Shown here: positions 1-11,077 of the stretch, piece by piece
Layout of the letters: each line of letters begins with the position of its first letter
Position numbering within the stretch: the first letter of the stretch is position 1
From: Batkoa obscura
Taxonomy: Eukaryota > Entomophthoromycota > Entomophthoromycetes > Entomophthorales > Batkoaceae
Length of the DNA stretch: 57,015 nt
Reading direction: 5' to 3'
Assembly: GCA_030770535.1 (NCBI GenBank)
Contig: JASVEC010000104.1
Coordinates: 1 to 57,015, forward strand
Notes under the pieces: generated by a model
Databases searched by the model: none
Told to the model about the DNA's origin: nothing
Seen by the model: the letters and a program-made list of their open reading frames with translations, nothing else
Made by a program: the position numbers and the translations under genes

Positions 1-1
1 G

Positions 2-1216
2 GAAAGAAGTAGTGTAACTAATTCGCCAGATCGTATGTATGATCCAAGGCTATTTTATATTAATAAATATAATAATGCTAATGGCATAATAATGAGTTCT
101 TATGTTGATGGAGAAACCATGATCCCAATGCTTAATTTTTATAATATTAAAGAAAAAGCATGGTTTAATAAAAATGTTTTTAACGAAATATTTGACGCAT
201 CAAACACAAAGTGCAATGTTTTTAAAAAATGTATTGTAACTTATTATATATTACAAAAGGAAACTAGATCAAGTCAATTTTATATCTCTGGCTCAGTTTA
301 TAATAAAGATTTAAAGAAGCGATATTCACTTAATTTAAAGTTATTTGACGTTCAGGCTAAAAGTATAATTACTGTTTACCAATTAAAAAATAATTCATAT
401 ATACGCCAGGTAGATATTAAACATAACAAGCTATATTATTTCAACGAATATTCAAATAATGAATATTTAGATGCTGATTTTAGTATACTATATGAGTTAG
501 ATTTAGCTACAACTAAAATCAAAGAACATCGTATCAATTTTGAGCGCTATTTTTCAATGCAATTTATAACATCAAACTCTTCCATTTATTTTGCTGGTAC
601 TAATTTTGATAACAGTGAGGAGGGGTTGGTTCATATTTATGAATTGAAAATTAGCCCATTTTCATTTTTAAGATTACCTTTTAACAATTTTGGGTGCTTT
701 AATTACTATAACGATTACTTAATTAATACTTTTGGCATTTTAAATGTATTTACCAAAGACGGTATTAGTTCTGAAACTACTGATAAATCCCAGTTCATTA
801 ATGTAAAAAACTGGGAGCAAGTTGGTGGTTTACCTTCATCTATAATTAATAATGAAAATTCAGCTAATCAAGATAGTAACAAAGAAACAAATAAAGTAAA
901 AAACAACAGCAATAATGACTATAATAATGGGTTATTAATAGGTAGTATTGTCGGTGGAATTATTGGGTTTGTTTTGATAGCATCAATAGTAATATTTATA
1001 ATGTATAAATACAAACTAAAGAAGCAAAGACCTCCAAGCATGATTATGGATCCCATTATTATTAAACCAATCAATCCATTAGATGCAAATAACAACTATT
1101 ATAATACAGAAGTATTCAGTCATTCCCATGAACTTGAAGATGACATAAGTCATATAATACCTGAAAAGTTGCATATTAAAGACGTAAGAGGGATGAATAT
1201 GCTTTTTGAAGAATAA
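2..1216 (+). CDS. single-pass plasma-membrane protein, 5' partial
   Basis: The frame is open to the window edge, so the true N-terminus lies upstream; the first internal Met is at position 35. About 300 residues of Tyr/Asn/Phe-rich extracellular sequence, with beta-strand-like blocks, lead into an Asn/Lys-rich stalk. A clear membrane helix follows at nt 928-1002 (starts LLIGSIVGGIIGFVLIASIV), then a basic stop-transfer KYKLKKQ and a cytoplasmic tail of about 65 residues with Pro and His/Glu-Asp clusters. This layout matches fungal surface proteins with a kelch-like or other beta-propeller ectodomain, but I see no diagnostic kelch motif, so the ectodomain stays unassigned. It is a type I single-pass protein by topology. 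No function is proposed. Confidence 0.75.
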   Translation, partial: ERSSVTNSPDRMYDPRLFYINKYNNANGIIMSSYVDGETMIPMLNFYNIKEKAWFNKNVFNEIFDASNTKCNVFKKCIVTYYILQKETRSSQFYISGSVYNKDLKKRYSLNLKLFDVQAKSIITVYQLKNNSYIRQVDIKHNKLYYFNEYSNNEYLDADFSILYELDLATTKIKEHRINFERYFSMQFITSNSSIYFAGTNFDNSEEGLVHIYELKISPFSFLRLPFNNFGCFNYYNDYLINTFGILNVFTKDGISSETTDKSQFINVKNWEQVGGLPSSIINNENSANQDSNKETNKVKNNSNNDYNNGLLIGSIVGGIIGFVLIASIVIFIMYKYKLKKQRPPSMIMDPIIIKPINPLDANNNYYNTEVFSHSHELEDDISHIIPEKLHIKDVRGMNMLFEE

Positions 1217-3637
1217 AATTAAATGAGCTACTTTAATATTTTTTTTAAGTCATACATTTGTATTTAAAGTAAATTATTTTATAAGTTGACACTAAAATTG
1301 AAATTACTAAATTTTAATTAAAAGCATTGGGCTATATGAGTTTCATGAATTTATTTACAAAGCTCATAGTAAATGAAGGTTGTCAAAATTGGACTTAGAA
1401 TAAACTAGCTTATATCCATCCTTACAATAAATAAAAACTTAGATATCAAACTATTTTGAATTGTATTAAAAGCATGTAATAAACATTAATGCAAAAATGA
1501 AGGTCAAATTAAAAACTGTGCTACTTTCAACATCAGTTGAGTTGTTTTAAAATATCCGATACAATGTACTTAAACCCATTGTATAATTTTAACTAAATTG
1601 AAAGTTTATTTTACTTTAGAGTAGGTTAAATGTTTTGACAACCACCATTAAAAAACTAATATTAGGTCTTCTAGAATTAATGTCTAATAATTAATTAGAT
1701 CTATTATAACCTTAAAACTGAGACTAAAATTAAGGTGTTAGCTTGAAAGTTATGATTGGGTTAGTATTAAAAAATGGAAATCTAGTATCATGTAAAATCA
1801 ACTGCTTCGTATTAAGGGTTAATTACTATAAACTATATTATAAATTATTTGGGCAGTTCCATTGCTTCTTTTAGGGATAGAAAAACAACCTTCTTATTCA
1901 TAAAGCTAATAACAGGGAAATAAGTGAAAGGCTGTTATAACCAATCTAGATTCTTAAGATCGCGAAAACCTTAAGCTGCTTCAATAGTTAATAAGATTAA
2001 ATCAAATAATGAATAAATGGGGCAGATTACAAAGCAAGCATCTTTCGCTTGTTTTGGTTAGGAAAGTGAGACACTTGCGACTGACTTTTATCGTGTTGTA
2101 CTAAATTAAGGACTAAAAATTGATACCAAAATAATAGATTAAGAATACCATTACTTTTTGGATAATAATTCAACTTCTAACATATTATATAGTTTCAATT
2201 GTATTTAATTTTGAACCTTTATATAGTAAATTTAAACACTGTAATTGGTTTTTAAGTAAATTACACTTTTCTAGCAATTTCTATTTAACTATCTAAATAG
2301 TTCTTGAGATCAAATATTTATTAAACTATGAAAATAAAACACAGTTGAGCCAATCAAATCTTTCATTAAGGCCCCGTAATTCCCTTTCGTTCTTCCTACT
2401 TTTTCTCTTTTTGTTAAGCTCTCATTGATTTCTCTTCATAAATGAGCCATACCGTTGTCTTCTAGTCTGTAATAGAAAAAACATGTATTTATAAAGAATT
2501 ATAATATAATATAATATAATATAATATAATATAATATAATATAATATAATATAATATAATATAATATAATATAGTACGCTCGAATTTAGCTAATTCTACA
2601 ATGGATTTGTTTAAATATTACAAGCGAACACTTTGTTCTATGTCTCAATTCTATTTTTAATATAGAAACATTTAAAACTAAAGCTTAATCGCTTATAAGT
2701 AAAAATAACATAGATACTTATACCATATATACTTATACCATATATAATTTTTTGATATGGACAGTAATTAAAGAAATAGTACTTTATGCTGGGACTATAT
2801 AAATGGAACATTGAAGTGATAACACAATCTATTCCAAAATACTTTGATTTTATATCACTTTATCCAAGCAACTTCATAACATTTTTTAATTTATAAAAAC
2901 ATTATTCTAGAAAAACTAAGTACAGACCATTTTGAATTGGGGTTATGGAAAAATATTTTTATAGTGGTAACATAGCTTATTCTACTATAATGTCACTTTT
3001 TTACCACTTAAACTAAGCAATTGCATAGCTTTTTCTAATTAAGACCAATCTGACTATTATATATCCGATAAATTAGTGTGACATTTTAAAAACTGCTATA
3101 TTTTTAATTAAAGTCATCATATCATTGGCTTGATATTTTATTGCTTTTTTCTTTAATATAGAAGTTGCTTATTTCAATTAAACATTTATAGCTAAATATT
3201 CAAGTATATTAATCTAACTTTAGTTTTTCTTAAATATTAATATTAAGAATACAAAAAAGAATGTAAATTCACTTAGTCTGGACTATCATAACCTAAAACA
3301 GGAGATGATGAACCCAGATGTTTTCTTATAATCTAGAAGCCTCTTCATCGTACATACACCTTCTCTTTTTACATTTCTAGTCATGTTCATTTTTTGTTGC
3401 TATTTACTTATATCAACAAAGTACTTGTTAATCATTGGTTCTTTCAAAATAATAAAAAATAGAATGCTGATAATCTAGAAAAATAATTCCAATTTAAACC
3501 AAAAATAAAAATAAAATTGCCAAACATAAGGAAGTCCCAACTAAATTACTAAATATGGTATTCTAAGAAACCAAGGTAACTTAGAAGCTTATAAATAATA
3601 GCACAATTCTAGAAATTATGTTTTTATAAATGAATAA
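1217..3637. other. long AT-rich intergenic stretch
   Basis: No convincing gene. It contains an ATAAT microsatellite (2501-2573) and a short 15-bp tandem (about 2716-2746). Two slightly GC-richer stretches (about 2340-2470 and 3290-3395) give short Lys/Arg-rich open runs on the minus strand interrupted by stops; they may be old coding relics but cannot be assigned. Confidence 0.5.
2501..2573. repeat. (ATAAT)n microsatellite
   Basis: Uninterrupted 5-bp unit ATAAT repeated about 14.6 times (73 bp). It lies in intergenic DNA with no visible link to a gene. Confidence 0.97.
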
Positions 3638-4903
3638 ATGAATAAAAGTATAAAATATAAAAACATAAAATGGAGAGTAAAGGTATTGGATATAGCTACA
3701 ATCCCTCTAAATGAAACAGATCAACCTAAAGATGACCTACCAACTGATTCCCCGGTTAAAGTTAACTGTGTAAATAGAAAATTGACCAAAAATGAAATAA
3801 CAGAAATGAGAATATTAAGTCTGAGAGACGGCAACTTTATCAACTTTAATTCCGATAATATCCATATATTATTAGATCCTGATATTTCTGACATTTCCTC
3901 TGACAACCCATTTCCTGAATATCATCAAAACAATGACTACTTAAAGGAGGATTTTAGAAATAAAGTCAAAGATGATAGTGAATCAACTTTTAAAGAATAT
4001 AGACTAGTTTCAAAAGACCATAATAAATTTGGTAGCAATGGTTATGGTCACAACGACCGAGGCAATAATTCAATAAGGAAAAGCAGTTATATTGAAGCTA
4101 GTGATGACGATAGCATTAGTTTATGTGATTCTTTTGATCAATTAGCTAAACAAATGCTAAAGCGAGAGACACTACTATATCAAAGTTATTTTGAATCAAA
4201 AGAAGCAGACTTTAATCAGAATTTAGTTCTAGAGTTAAATATGAGTGATCCGTATAGTCAAGATTTAGCTCTAGAATCTAGTTTAAATGATTCATGTAAC
4301 CAAATTATATGTGATGATCATAGATCTTATTCTATCCCTTTGAGTAACTCAATAAGTAATAATATAGCGACCGACGGTGGTAACCCCATTTTAGGGAATG
4401 AAAATGATAAGCTACAAGTATTGAAGCCTTTATACTACGATGATCAAGGATCTATAGAGGAATCAAAGCATCGGGGCGAACGATTAGATTTAGATGCTGA
4501 ATTCTCATTTGAAAATTTAAGCCAAGAGGAAGAACAAAATATCATTCCAACCATTCATTCTAGATACAATGACTTTTATCAAAATTATCAACTACCAAAC
4601 AGCGAGCTGATATTTGATTTTTTTTATATAAATCATTTACCACTATCAACAATTATTACTTTAAAGGAAGTAAACTATTTATTATGTATTAATGCAGATA
4701 TAATTCAACGACTATTGTTAAATTGTATGGCTTATGCAACGTTGTATTATTTAAAAAGGGACTTAAATCTTATTATATATTATAAACAACAAATCAAAGT
4801 TCTTTTAATCTATATAGCGCAAAATTATCTTTACAATATCAACTTAAGGTACTATAACATCTCTGTCAGTATTCTAACAATGTCCAATTTCTTTAATGAA
4901 TAA
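3638..4903 (+). CDS. transcription-factor-like protein without a zinc cluster
   Basis: 421-residue acidic, Asn/Ser-rich protein. Residues 1-280 look disordered, with one predicted helix around residue 175-190 (ETLLYQSYFESKEADF). A LDLDAEFSFENL motif lies near residue 283. The last 110 residues are hydrophobic and helical (LLLNCMAYATLYY, then YYKQQIKVLLIYIAQNYL) and resemble the start of the fungal transcription factor middle homology region (Fungal_trans). No Zn2Cys6 cluster is present and the homology region stops early, so this may be a truncated or repurposed regulator. The YFES and LDLD motifs recur in the gene at 6579-7397 on the other strand, so the two are paralogs. An upstream exon carrying a zinc cluster cannot be excluded. 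Function is inferred only from this resemblance. Confidence 0.6.
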   Translation: MNKSIKYKNIKWRVKVLDIATIPLNETDQPKDDLPTDSPVKVNCVNRKLTKNEITEMRILSLRDGNFINFNSDNIHILLDPDISDISSDNPFPEYHQNNDYLKEDFRNKVKDDSESTFKEYRLVSKDHNKFGSNGYGHNDRGNNSIRKSSYIEASDDDSISLCDSFDQLAKQMLKRETLLYQSYFESKEADFNQNLVLELNMSDPYSQDLALESSLNDSCNQIICDDHRSYSIPLSNSISNNIATDGGNPILGNENDKLQVLKPLYYDDQGSIEESKHRGERLDLDAEFSFENLSQEEEQNIIPTIHSRYNDFYQNYQLPNSELIFDFFYINHLPLSTIITLKEVNYLLCINADIIQRLLLNCMAYATLYYLKRDLNLIIYYKQQIKVLLIYIAQNYLYNINLRYYNISVSILTMSNFFNE

Positions 4904-5604
4904 ATAATACTCTCTTTATCTTCAATTATTAATATAGTGTATTTCAACTAAGATTTGCTTTTTTCTAATTTTGAGACAAGTTACAAGTACCAATTCATTC
5001 AATTAAAGTAATATAAATACTTAAGTTACAGTAATATATTGTTTAATAGCCTAAATCTATTATTTATTTATACAAATATTCTGCATAAATTAATTTCAAA
5101 TGAGAGTTAAAATTATATGTTTTTAAACTATTAGAATAACCCTTTTTACATGTTATTATTTAGTAGAGATGTACAATAAGCATATTATTTAATTGAAGCA
5201 CCTTAAATATGTTTGACTCATAAGTAATACTGTTTAAACAGTTGACGTAAATCGAGTCTATAAAAAATGCAATTAAGAATCAATAATAATAGATGATTAT
5301 AATCTATAGATAGAGTTAAAAATCGCTTTTATTTACAAAATTAACAGTCCTTTCAAAATCTTGGACCCTCTCGGTCATACTTTTACTAGTTTAAGCACTA
5401 TAGTAAATAAAACTAAGCATTTAAGAAAAGATTATGAGCATAATATTGATTATGATCTTTGATAATCTTTGTAAAAAAAAATTCCAATCGAAAAGACTAC
5501 AACTAAATTAAAAAAGTAGTTATCATAAACTTTGAAAAGACTAGTGATTACTAACCAGCATCTAAATCAAAATATCATAGTACATTGTTTAAAAATGTAA
5601 TTTA

Positions 5605-5722
5605 TGCATTAATATTAGTATGTTATTAGCATCAATATCGATATTGGACTAGCGTTAATACTATTCTGAGCGTTAAGTTATCGTTAGTATTGATATTAGT
5701 ATCAATATTGTATTGAATTAGT
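5605..5722. repeat. degenerate short tandem/palindromic repeat cluster
   Basis: Variants of ATTAGTAT and TCAATATT recur several times in both orientations. They include the perfect 14-bp palindrome CAATATCGATATTG. No known element is recognised. Confidence 0.5.
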
Positions 5723-5954
5723 GTCTAGTTAGGAGTTTTATCACTAAAGTTTATTTTTTTGCCAAAAATTTTGAAGGGTAATAAACGCCATTCAACTGTG
5801 TCTTCCTATTAAAAAAAACCTTACAATAGTGCTAGTGTTAAAGCATTTGATAAATCAAAAGGTTTTCTATCTAAATATAACCATCAAAAGTACAGATCAG
5901 GAAACAAATCAGCTCCTACTTTTACAATGGTATTAATAAAGTTTAAATCCCTTT

Positions 5955-6001
5955 TTACTTTCTTTTTTTTGCTTTCTTTTTTTTGCTTTCTTTTTTGCTT
6001 C
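5955..6001. repeat. polypyrimidine tandem repeat
   Basis: About three imperfect units of CTTTCTTTTTTTTG in a row. Confidence 0.7.
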
Positions 6002-6095
6002 AATTACAAATTAAGGCTGACTTTACTAACATTCTATGGCTTAATAAGATTTATCATCTCTTAAAAAGTCACCCTATTTTCATTATTATTTTATT

Positions 6096-6188
6096 TGGGG
6101 ATATATTTTTAAGGATTTTACTAACAATCTTTCCTCTCAAATAGTACTTAAAAGATAGAAAAAGTAATGAAACTAAAAAGTATCCTCA
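6096..6188 (+). mobile_element. palindromic MITE copy 1
   Basis: 93-bp divergent member of the family described at 8173-8271. The TGGGGATATATTTTT end, the inner TCAAATAGTACTTAAAA loop and the closing CCTCA are kept. It is flanked by TT on both sides, consistent with a 2-bp target duplication. Confidence 0.75.
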
Positions 6189-6578
6189 TTTATCAGTAGA
6201 TAATCAGTATGTTGAATTAAATCACTAAAAAATAATATGGAAATGTCTTTTTCGGTTTCATTTACTTATTCATAAAAATTGAAAAAATATTAGTAAACAC
6301 TAAATCAAAAAAGATGTTTATATATGTAACTTTATAAGAAATAACTAAAAGCCACATTATAAGAAAAATACTTGGAAAAACTTAATTATTATACAAAGAA
6401 GGACTAAATAGTATAGATAAGTCAAGGGGATGTAAAAGTAAGTAGATAGAAAAGGCAGGTAAACAACTAATAATAAGTTATGTTTAATGTATTTTGGTAT
6501 AATTAGCTGAGGAAAGTTCTTAATAATCTCTTAAATAATACAAATAATTAGTATCGGTTAATTAAAACCTTAATGAAT

Positions 6579-7397
6579 TCATAAATCAAACTCAGTATCT
6601 AAATCCAATAATGGCTGGGATACTTCTGTGTTCACCAATGGGGATAGACTACCATTGTAGTCTCCATCATTTACTTCAACATTTGTATAATTCTCATAAT
6701 TACTCATGCTTGGTAAAATTAACGAATCTGCAAATAATAATTTTTTTTCATATATATTGGCACTAGCTGAATTTTCCTCTTTAATTAAATGATTTATACT
6801 ATCAAATGTACTAACATGCTCATTTTTCATTGATTCAAAGTAATTACGGTACCGCCTATTTTCCATTTCCAATAATTTTTTAAACTCTAAATTTGAATAA
6901 TCTAAAATTGAATTGTTATAGCTATCCTCCCTAGTCATCATATCATAGCCTTCATTTGCTGCATGTTTACTGTTTATTATATTTTGAGTAGCTCCCGCTT
7001 TATCAATAGAGTCAAAACAAATATTTTCATTCAAAGTGCCTTGATTTTTATTGTTAATCTTTTGATTACTCATGACATTACTATCCATAGCCTTTGTCCT
7101 TTCATATTGGCTTGAAGAGTAACATGCATCATTTTCTATGCTATTATTTGTATACGAATAAGCATGGTTGAACTGAACATGGATAAAATTCCCACTCCTT
7201 GATCTTTCTACATTCTTTTTAGTCTTTGCTTCTAATTTTGATTTCTTTGCTATTTTGTTGAAAGCTTTAGACATTTGAATACATTCCTTTATACCCTTGT
7301 CTTTAATGAAATGAAGTTTACAGGGTCCATTAACTCTTCTCATTTGAATCATATTTATACTACTATTTATTTCAATAATTCTTACTTTAAACTCCAT
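6579..7397 (-). CDS. paralog of the transcription-factor-like gene at 3638
   Basis: 272 residues from the ATG at 7397; the preceding in-frame codon is TTG and is not chosen. The N-terminus is basic (residues 16-70, ending KLEAKTKKNVERS) and the rest is Ser/Asn-rich and acidic. It shares with the gene at 3638-4903 a YxxYFES helix (here RRYRNYFESMKNEH, around residue 185) and a LDLD(T/A)EF motif. Here LDLDTEFDL is the very C-terminus, whereas the paralog runs on for about 130 residues into a Fungal_trans-like region. This copy therefore looks C-terminally truncated. No zinc cluster is visible. The two genes converge on about 1.7 kb of non-coding DNA. The role is unknown; a regulator derived from a fungal transcription factor is the best guess. 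Confidence 0.55.
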   Translation of the reverse strand: MEFKVRIIEINSSINMIQMRRVNGPCKLHFIKDKGIKECIQMSKAFNKIAKKSKLEAKTKKNVERSRSGNFIHVQFNHAYSYTNNSIENDACYSSSQYERTKAMDSNVMSNQKINNKNQGTLNENICFDSIDKAGATQNIINSKHAANEGYDMMTREDSYNNSILDYSNLEFKKLLEMENRRYRNYFESMKNEHVSTFDSINHLIKEENSASANIYEKKLLFADSLILPSMSNYENYTNVEVNDGDYNGSLSPLVNTEVSQPLLDLDTEFDL

Positions 7398-7522
7398 CAA
7401 TTTATTTCCTTTTTATACAAATTCAAATTTCCTTGCCATAAAACTCATCTTCTCTAATTACCAAAAATAGATTTGAAAATTCATTGATCTGAAAGTTCTT
7501 TTAGACTTTAAGCACATTTGGC

Positions 7523-7725
7523 TGCTGAGCTACGGCGAAACTTAGATAGACATATATAGCTATATTTTATTCTCGAGATGAGATTCTTTGCTTAAGTACT
7601 CTAAAGCTATGATCTGCTGGTTTATTACCGCATTGATTGATGCCATAATGTACACGGGACCCCTATACTGTGCTGACCTGTATGTAGTAGTTTACTTGTA
7701 TATGCCTGTCTATTTCTTTATTTAG
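7523..7725 (+). pseudogene. possible relic of a fungal transcription factor middle homology region
   Basis: Two short open runs survive in GC-richer DNA. The first reads AHLAAELRRNLDRH. The second, near 7590-7725, contains ICWFITALIDAIMYTGPLYC, followed by D and, farther on, a Pro. The spacing W-x5-D-x5-G-x-P with a following acidic residue resembles the conserved core of Fungal_trans domains. Stops separate the runs and no start is present. This is pattern recognition on a short segment. Confidence 0.3.
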
Positions 7726-9705
7726 GAACTAGTTTATTAACCTAATTTATCCACCAAGCTTGGTTAACCTTGGATTAAAATTTAATATTAGTAGCATTAA
7801 CGGGTATTTAATTTAAAATGAGTTAAATTACTTATTTAATAGTACCAATAAAAACAAATTAGCTTTATAATGATGAACAAATTATAAGGAGTAGCTATTT
7901 TATGTAGAGTTGATAAACTTTATTTAAGATGTAAAACTATTTAACTATTAGCAATTAAGTAATAAATTTTATTCATACACAATTGATTATTTTTAGTTAT
8001 TATGCCTAAAAGAGCGCAATTAATCATTGTAGCAACTACACTTTGCTTTATAAACCATAATAAATTATTTTGAAACACCTAAAATGTATAACTTTGATTA
8101 AATACATGAATTATTCTATAGAGTAAACCTTCAAAGTATAATACTTGTTTATAGTTTTATAATTTTAAAATATGGGGATGTATTTTTGCGTTCAAGAATT
8201 TTACTAATAATTTTTCCACTCAAATAGCGCTTAAAAAGTGGAAAAAGTAATGAAGCCAAAAAACATCCCCATATGGCTCGTTCAGAATTTACAGTAGTTA
8301 TTTAAGTTATAACTCTTATTATAAAACTTTCTTTAAATAGAGAAACTGTTCTTCATTCATTTATTAACTCTTAAAACAACTTAGTATTATACTGTTTTAA
8401 AAAATATTATTTAATTTATTATACATTTCCTTATATAATTTGATTATAGTGATGAATTACAGAGGTATCTACAAAAATAACCACATAGTCAATTAAAAAG
8501 TTTTTAATATATATATATACATTCTCAATTAAGCTTATTAAAACAAATTTGTTTTAAAAGTGGAAGTTTTACATCAAAAAAATCGTAAAAAAATAGTTTG
8601 AAACAGATTAAATATTTTTTAAAATCAAATAAATTATAGCTTATTTTATAATATTCACTTCTTCAAAATTGCTAAACAAAATTTATTTAGTTTTTGTTTA
8701 TTTGTACCAAATGTCTGTTTAGCTCTTATAAGTTTTTAAATTTACTTTGACTTATACTTAATCATTCCTTTATTACATTTGTAAAATTAAAATTAAGATT
8801 AAAATTAAAAATTAAAAACAAATAAGCTAAATACTATTTTCCACTCAAACATAAAATATATATTTTAATAAATGTATTGATATTATGAAATTTTCAATTG
8901 TATTTAAAAAAAGGTATTTATAATCTGCACTTAATTCAACGAAGGTAAATCAATAAACAATTTAATATATCATTTACATTTTAGTGCATATTTAAGCAAT
9001 TTATTTATTTGTTTAGCATTATTATTAAATCCTATAGTGTTAGAAAATTAAGGTAAAAAAATTAAAGTTACAACTTTATTGTTTTTATACATTATGTAGC
9101 TAGTGCAGATAAAGCCTTAACTAAAAGGGTTAAAAAATATGATGTTAAAATGGTGAAACTAAAATAAGACAGCTCTTTACCTAGTTTTAAAATAGTGTAC
9201 CATCTATAATATGAACTTCCATACTATGTTTATCTCTTATCTATCTGGGTATATATAACGTTAGTGATTTAGTTCATCTCTTATAAACTCTTAATAGGAA
9301 GTTATTTAAGCAAAAAATAAACCTAGTCTGTTAAGTATCTTATTTTTGACGGTAAAGTTTTAAACCCCTTTCTAAATAACTTACTTTTATTTGCTCATCT
9401 ATTATAATAATAATTTATTAAATTAACAGGGCCTAAGAACTTCTTAACGATTACTATTTATAAAGCACTGTAAGGTTTAATAAACTCTTGTAAAGTGTAT
9501 TAATTAGCACAAACATTAACAGTCTTGAACTACAAATAAAATATATATATAACATTAAACTCATCTTGTGTGTTTTCGATAATATAATTAAAAAAATGAA
9601 ATATTTAATGATAAATTAAATCTAGTAACAATGTATTATATAATCTCATCAAAATAAGGCATAAATCAACATGATAAGATAATAATTTAGTACTTTTATA
9701 AATAA
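7726..9705. other. AT-rich intergenic stretch
   Basis: Apart from the MITE copy at 8173-8271 I see only low-complexity A/T runs and no supported gene. Confidence 0.5.
8173..8271 (+). mobile_element. palindromic MITE copy 2, near-consensus
   Basis: 99-bp element that defines the family. The outer inverted repeats TGGGGATGTATTTTTG and its near-complement CCAAAAAACATCCCCA form a stem of about 16 bp. An inner stem TTTTTCCACT/AGTGGAAAAA brackets the loop CAAATAGCGCTTAAA. TA flanks both ends, as in a 2-bp target duplication. It has no coding capacity, so any mobilisation would need enzyme supplied in trans. Confidence 0.9.
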
Positions 9706-10282
9706 TCAATGAATATTTCTAACTGCCTTCGAGGCCAATAGATTTTCGATGTAATGGTTCAAAACACTTAGTTCCTTTTCTTTGTTTGTAAAACTCTCTT
9801 TAACCTGCCTTAAATCATTTAGCTTCCCTATTTAATTTTAATTTAATTTCTACTATATTTTACTATTATTAAATTACTTCTTAATACTTCTTGATTAGCT
9901 GTTATCTTCCTACATTATTGTCAACAATTTAATTTAAGCTTATATTATTCTCTTACTTTATAAGTACTTCTTTTTCCTCAGATAAATTAGGTGGTATTGG
10001 AGAACCGTTTAATGGTGAAAAAAAGCTTGAGTTAAAACCATCCATTAATTTGCCTTGCTCCCTACAGGAATCACAAATAAACTGTAAATATGTTCACTTT
10101 AATTAAATGAAGCTAATTTACCTCCAAAACGGCTGGTATAAACTCGAAGTGCTCTGTAACTCCTCTTGCATAAAGTTAAGCTCACTATTAGTACTATTTC
10201 TTTTTGAGCTTCTACTTGTAAATACATCTATGTCTTCTGTATCATCGCCAAAATTTATTAATAGTTCTTCTATGGGTTCCAT
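9706..10282 (-). CDS. SCOC/Slo1-type short coiled-coil protein (4 exons)
   Basis: Exons 10122-10282, 9957-10061, 9878-9909 and 9706-9827 join in frame into 139 residues. The introns are 60, 47 and 50 nt, with donors GTAAAT, GTAAGA, GTAATT and TAG acceptors. Residues 1-85 are acidic and disordered (MEPIEELLINFGDDTEDIDV first). Residues about 86-134 form a heptad-patterned coiled coil ending ELSVLNHYIENLLASKAV. This matches the SCOC signature (in human SCOC, as recalled, NQVLGQYIENLM), and the splice that joins EVLR to RKLNDLRQ keeps the heptads in register. SCOC-family proteins bind Arl-type GTPases and act at the Golgi and in autophagy; yeast Slo1 binds Arl3. No single exon is long enough to stand out as an open frame. 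Confidence 0.75.
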
Positions 10283-11077
10283 GATTCTAATAATAATATA
10301 AAGTGGTTTTTGTTTAATTTTAGTCTCTTTTTTAAAAATGAAGATTTTGCATATTTTTCTAATCTGTTGAATGTGTTGTGCAAGTTAATTTAATTTTAGT
10401 CTTTGTAGATTTAGTTTACAACTTGTCATATAAGATTTCTTCTAATATTGTTTTCAATTTTCTTTTTGAAATGGTATTTTAAATTTAAATGTTAAAAGTT
10501 ATATGATATTAACCTGTATTAGTTTATAACTATTTATTAAAACTACTACCTCCTTTTATCTATAACCTAACTATAATAAACCCTTTTTTCTTTTTCTATA
10601 ACCCCCTAAAGCTTGACTTTTAATATACAAAATTGATATTGTTGTACAGTAGTTTTAATAAATCAATTTGTTTATTTGGGTCTTAAGGAAATACAAATTC
10701 AACTTACTATAATACATGCTTACATATTCATGTTATGTCGCTATTAAACAAAGCTTTATATTAATTGTATATTATAACGTTGAAATTACCTACGTCATTT
10801 GTGAGATAAGCTTAATTTTGATTTAAGTTATGTATAAAATATACAAATATATAAAGTAGAATAAATTTAAATAAAATTTATTAAAATAAAAAATATGGAA
10901 CAGAATAAGATCATAAAACTCCGATTATAAATCTGTAGTAACTATAGTTTAAAAAACAAGATGATCCATCTTACTAAACACTCAATTTAACTACTAATTT
11001 ATATAATAAAGGAAGACAATTTATTAATATTATTTTTAAAAAAGATTTGTTAAATTAGTTCATTTTTGACTTGTAAA
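10283..11077. other. AT-rich intergenic stretch
   Basis: Shared upstream/downstream region between the SCOC-type gene and the TM198-like gene. No further gene or repeat recognised. Confidence 0.5.

Larger units (their letters stand above)
4904..6578. other. AT-rich intergenic stretch with simple repeats and one MITE
   Basis: Contains a degenerate ATTAGTATYAATATT-type repeat cluster (5605-5722), a T-rich CTTTCTTTTTTTTG tandem (5955-6001) and a MITE copy (6096-6188). No coding region is supported. Confidence 0.5.
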
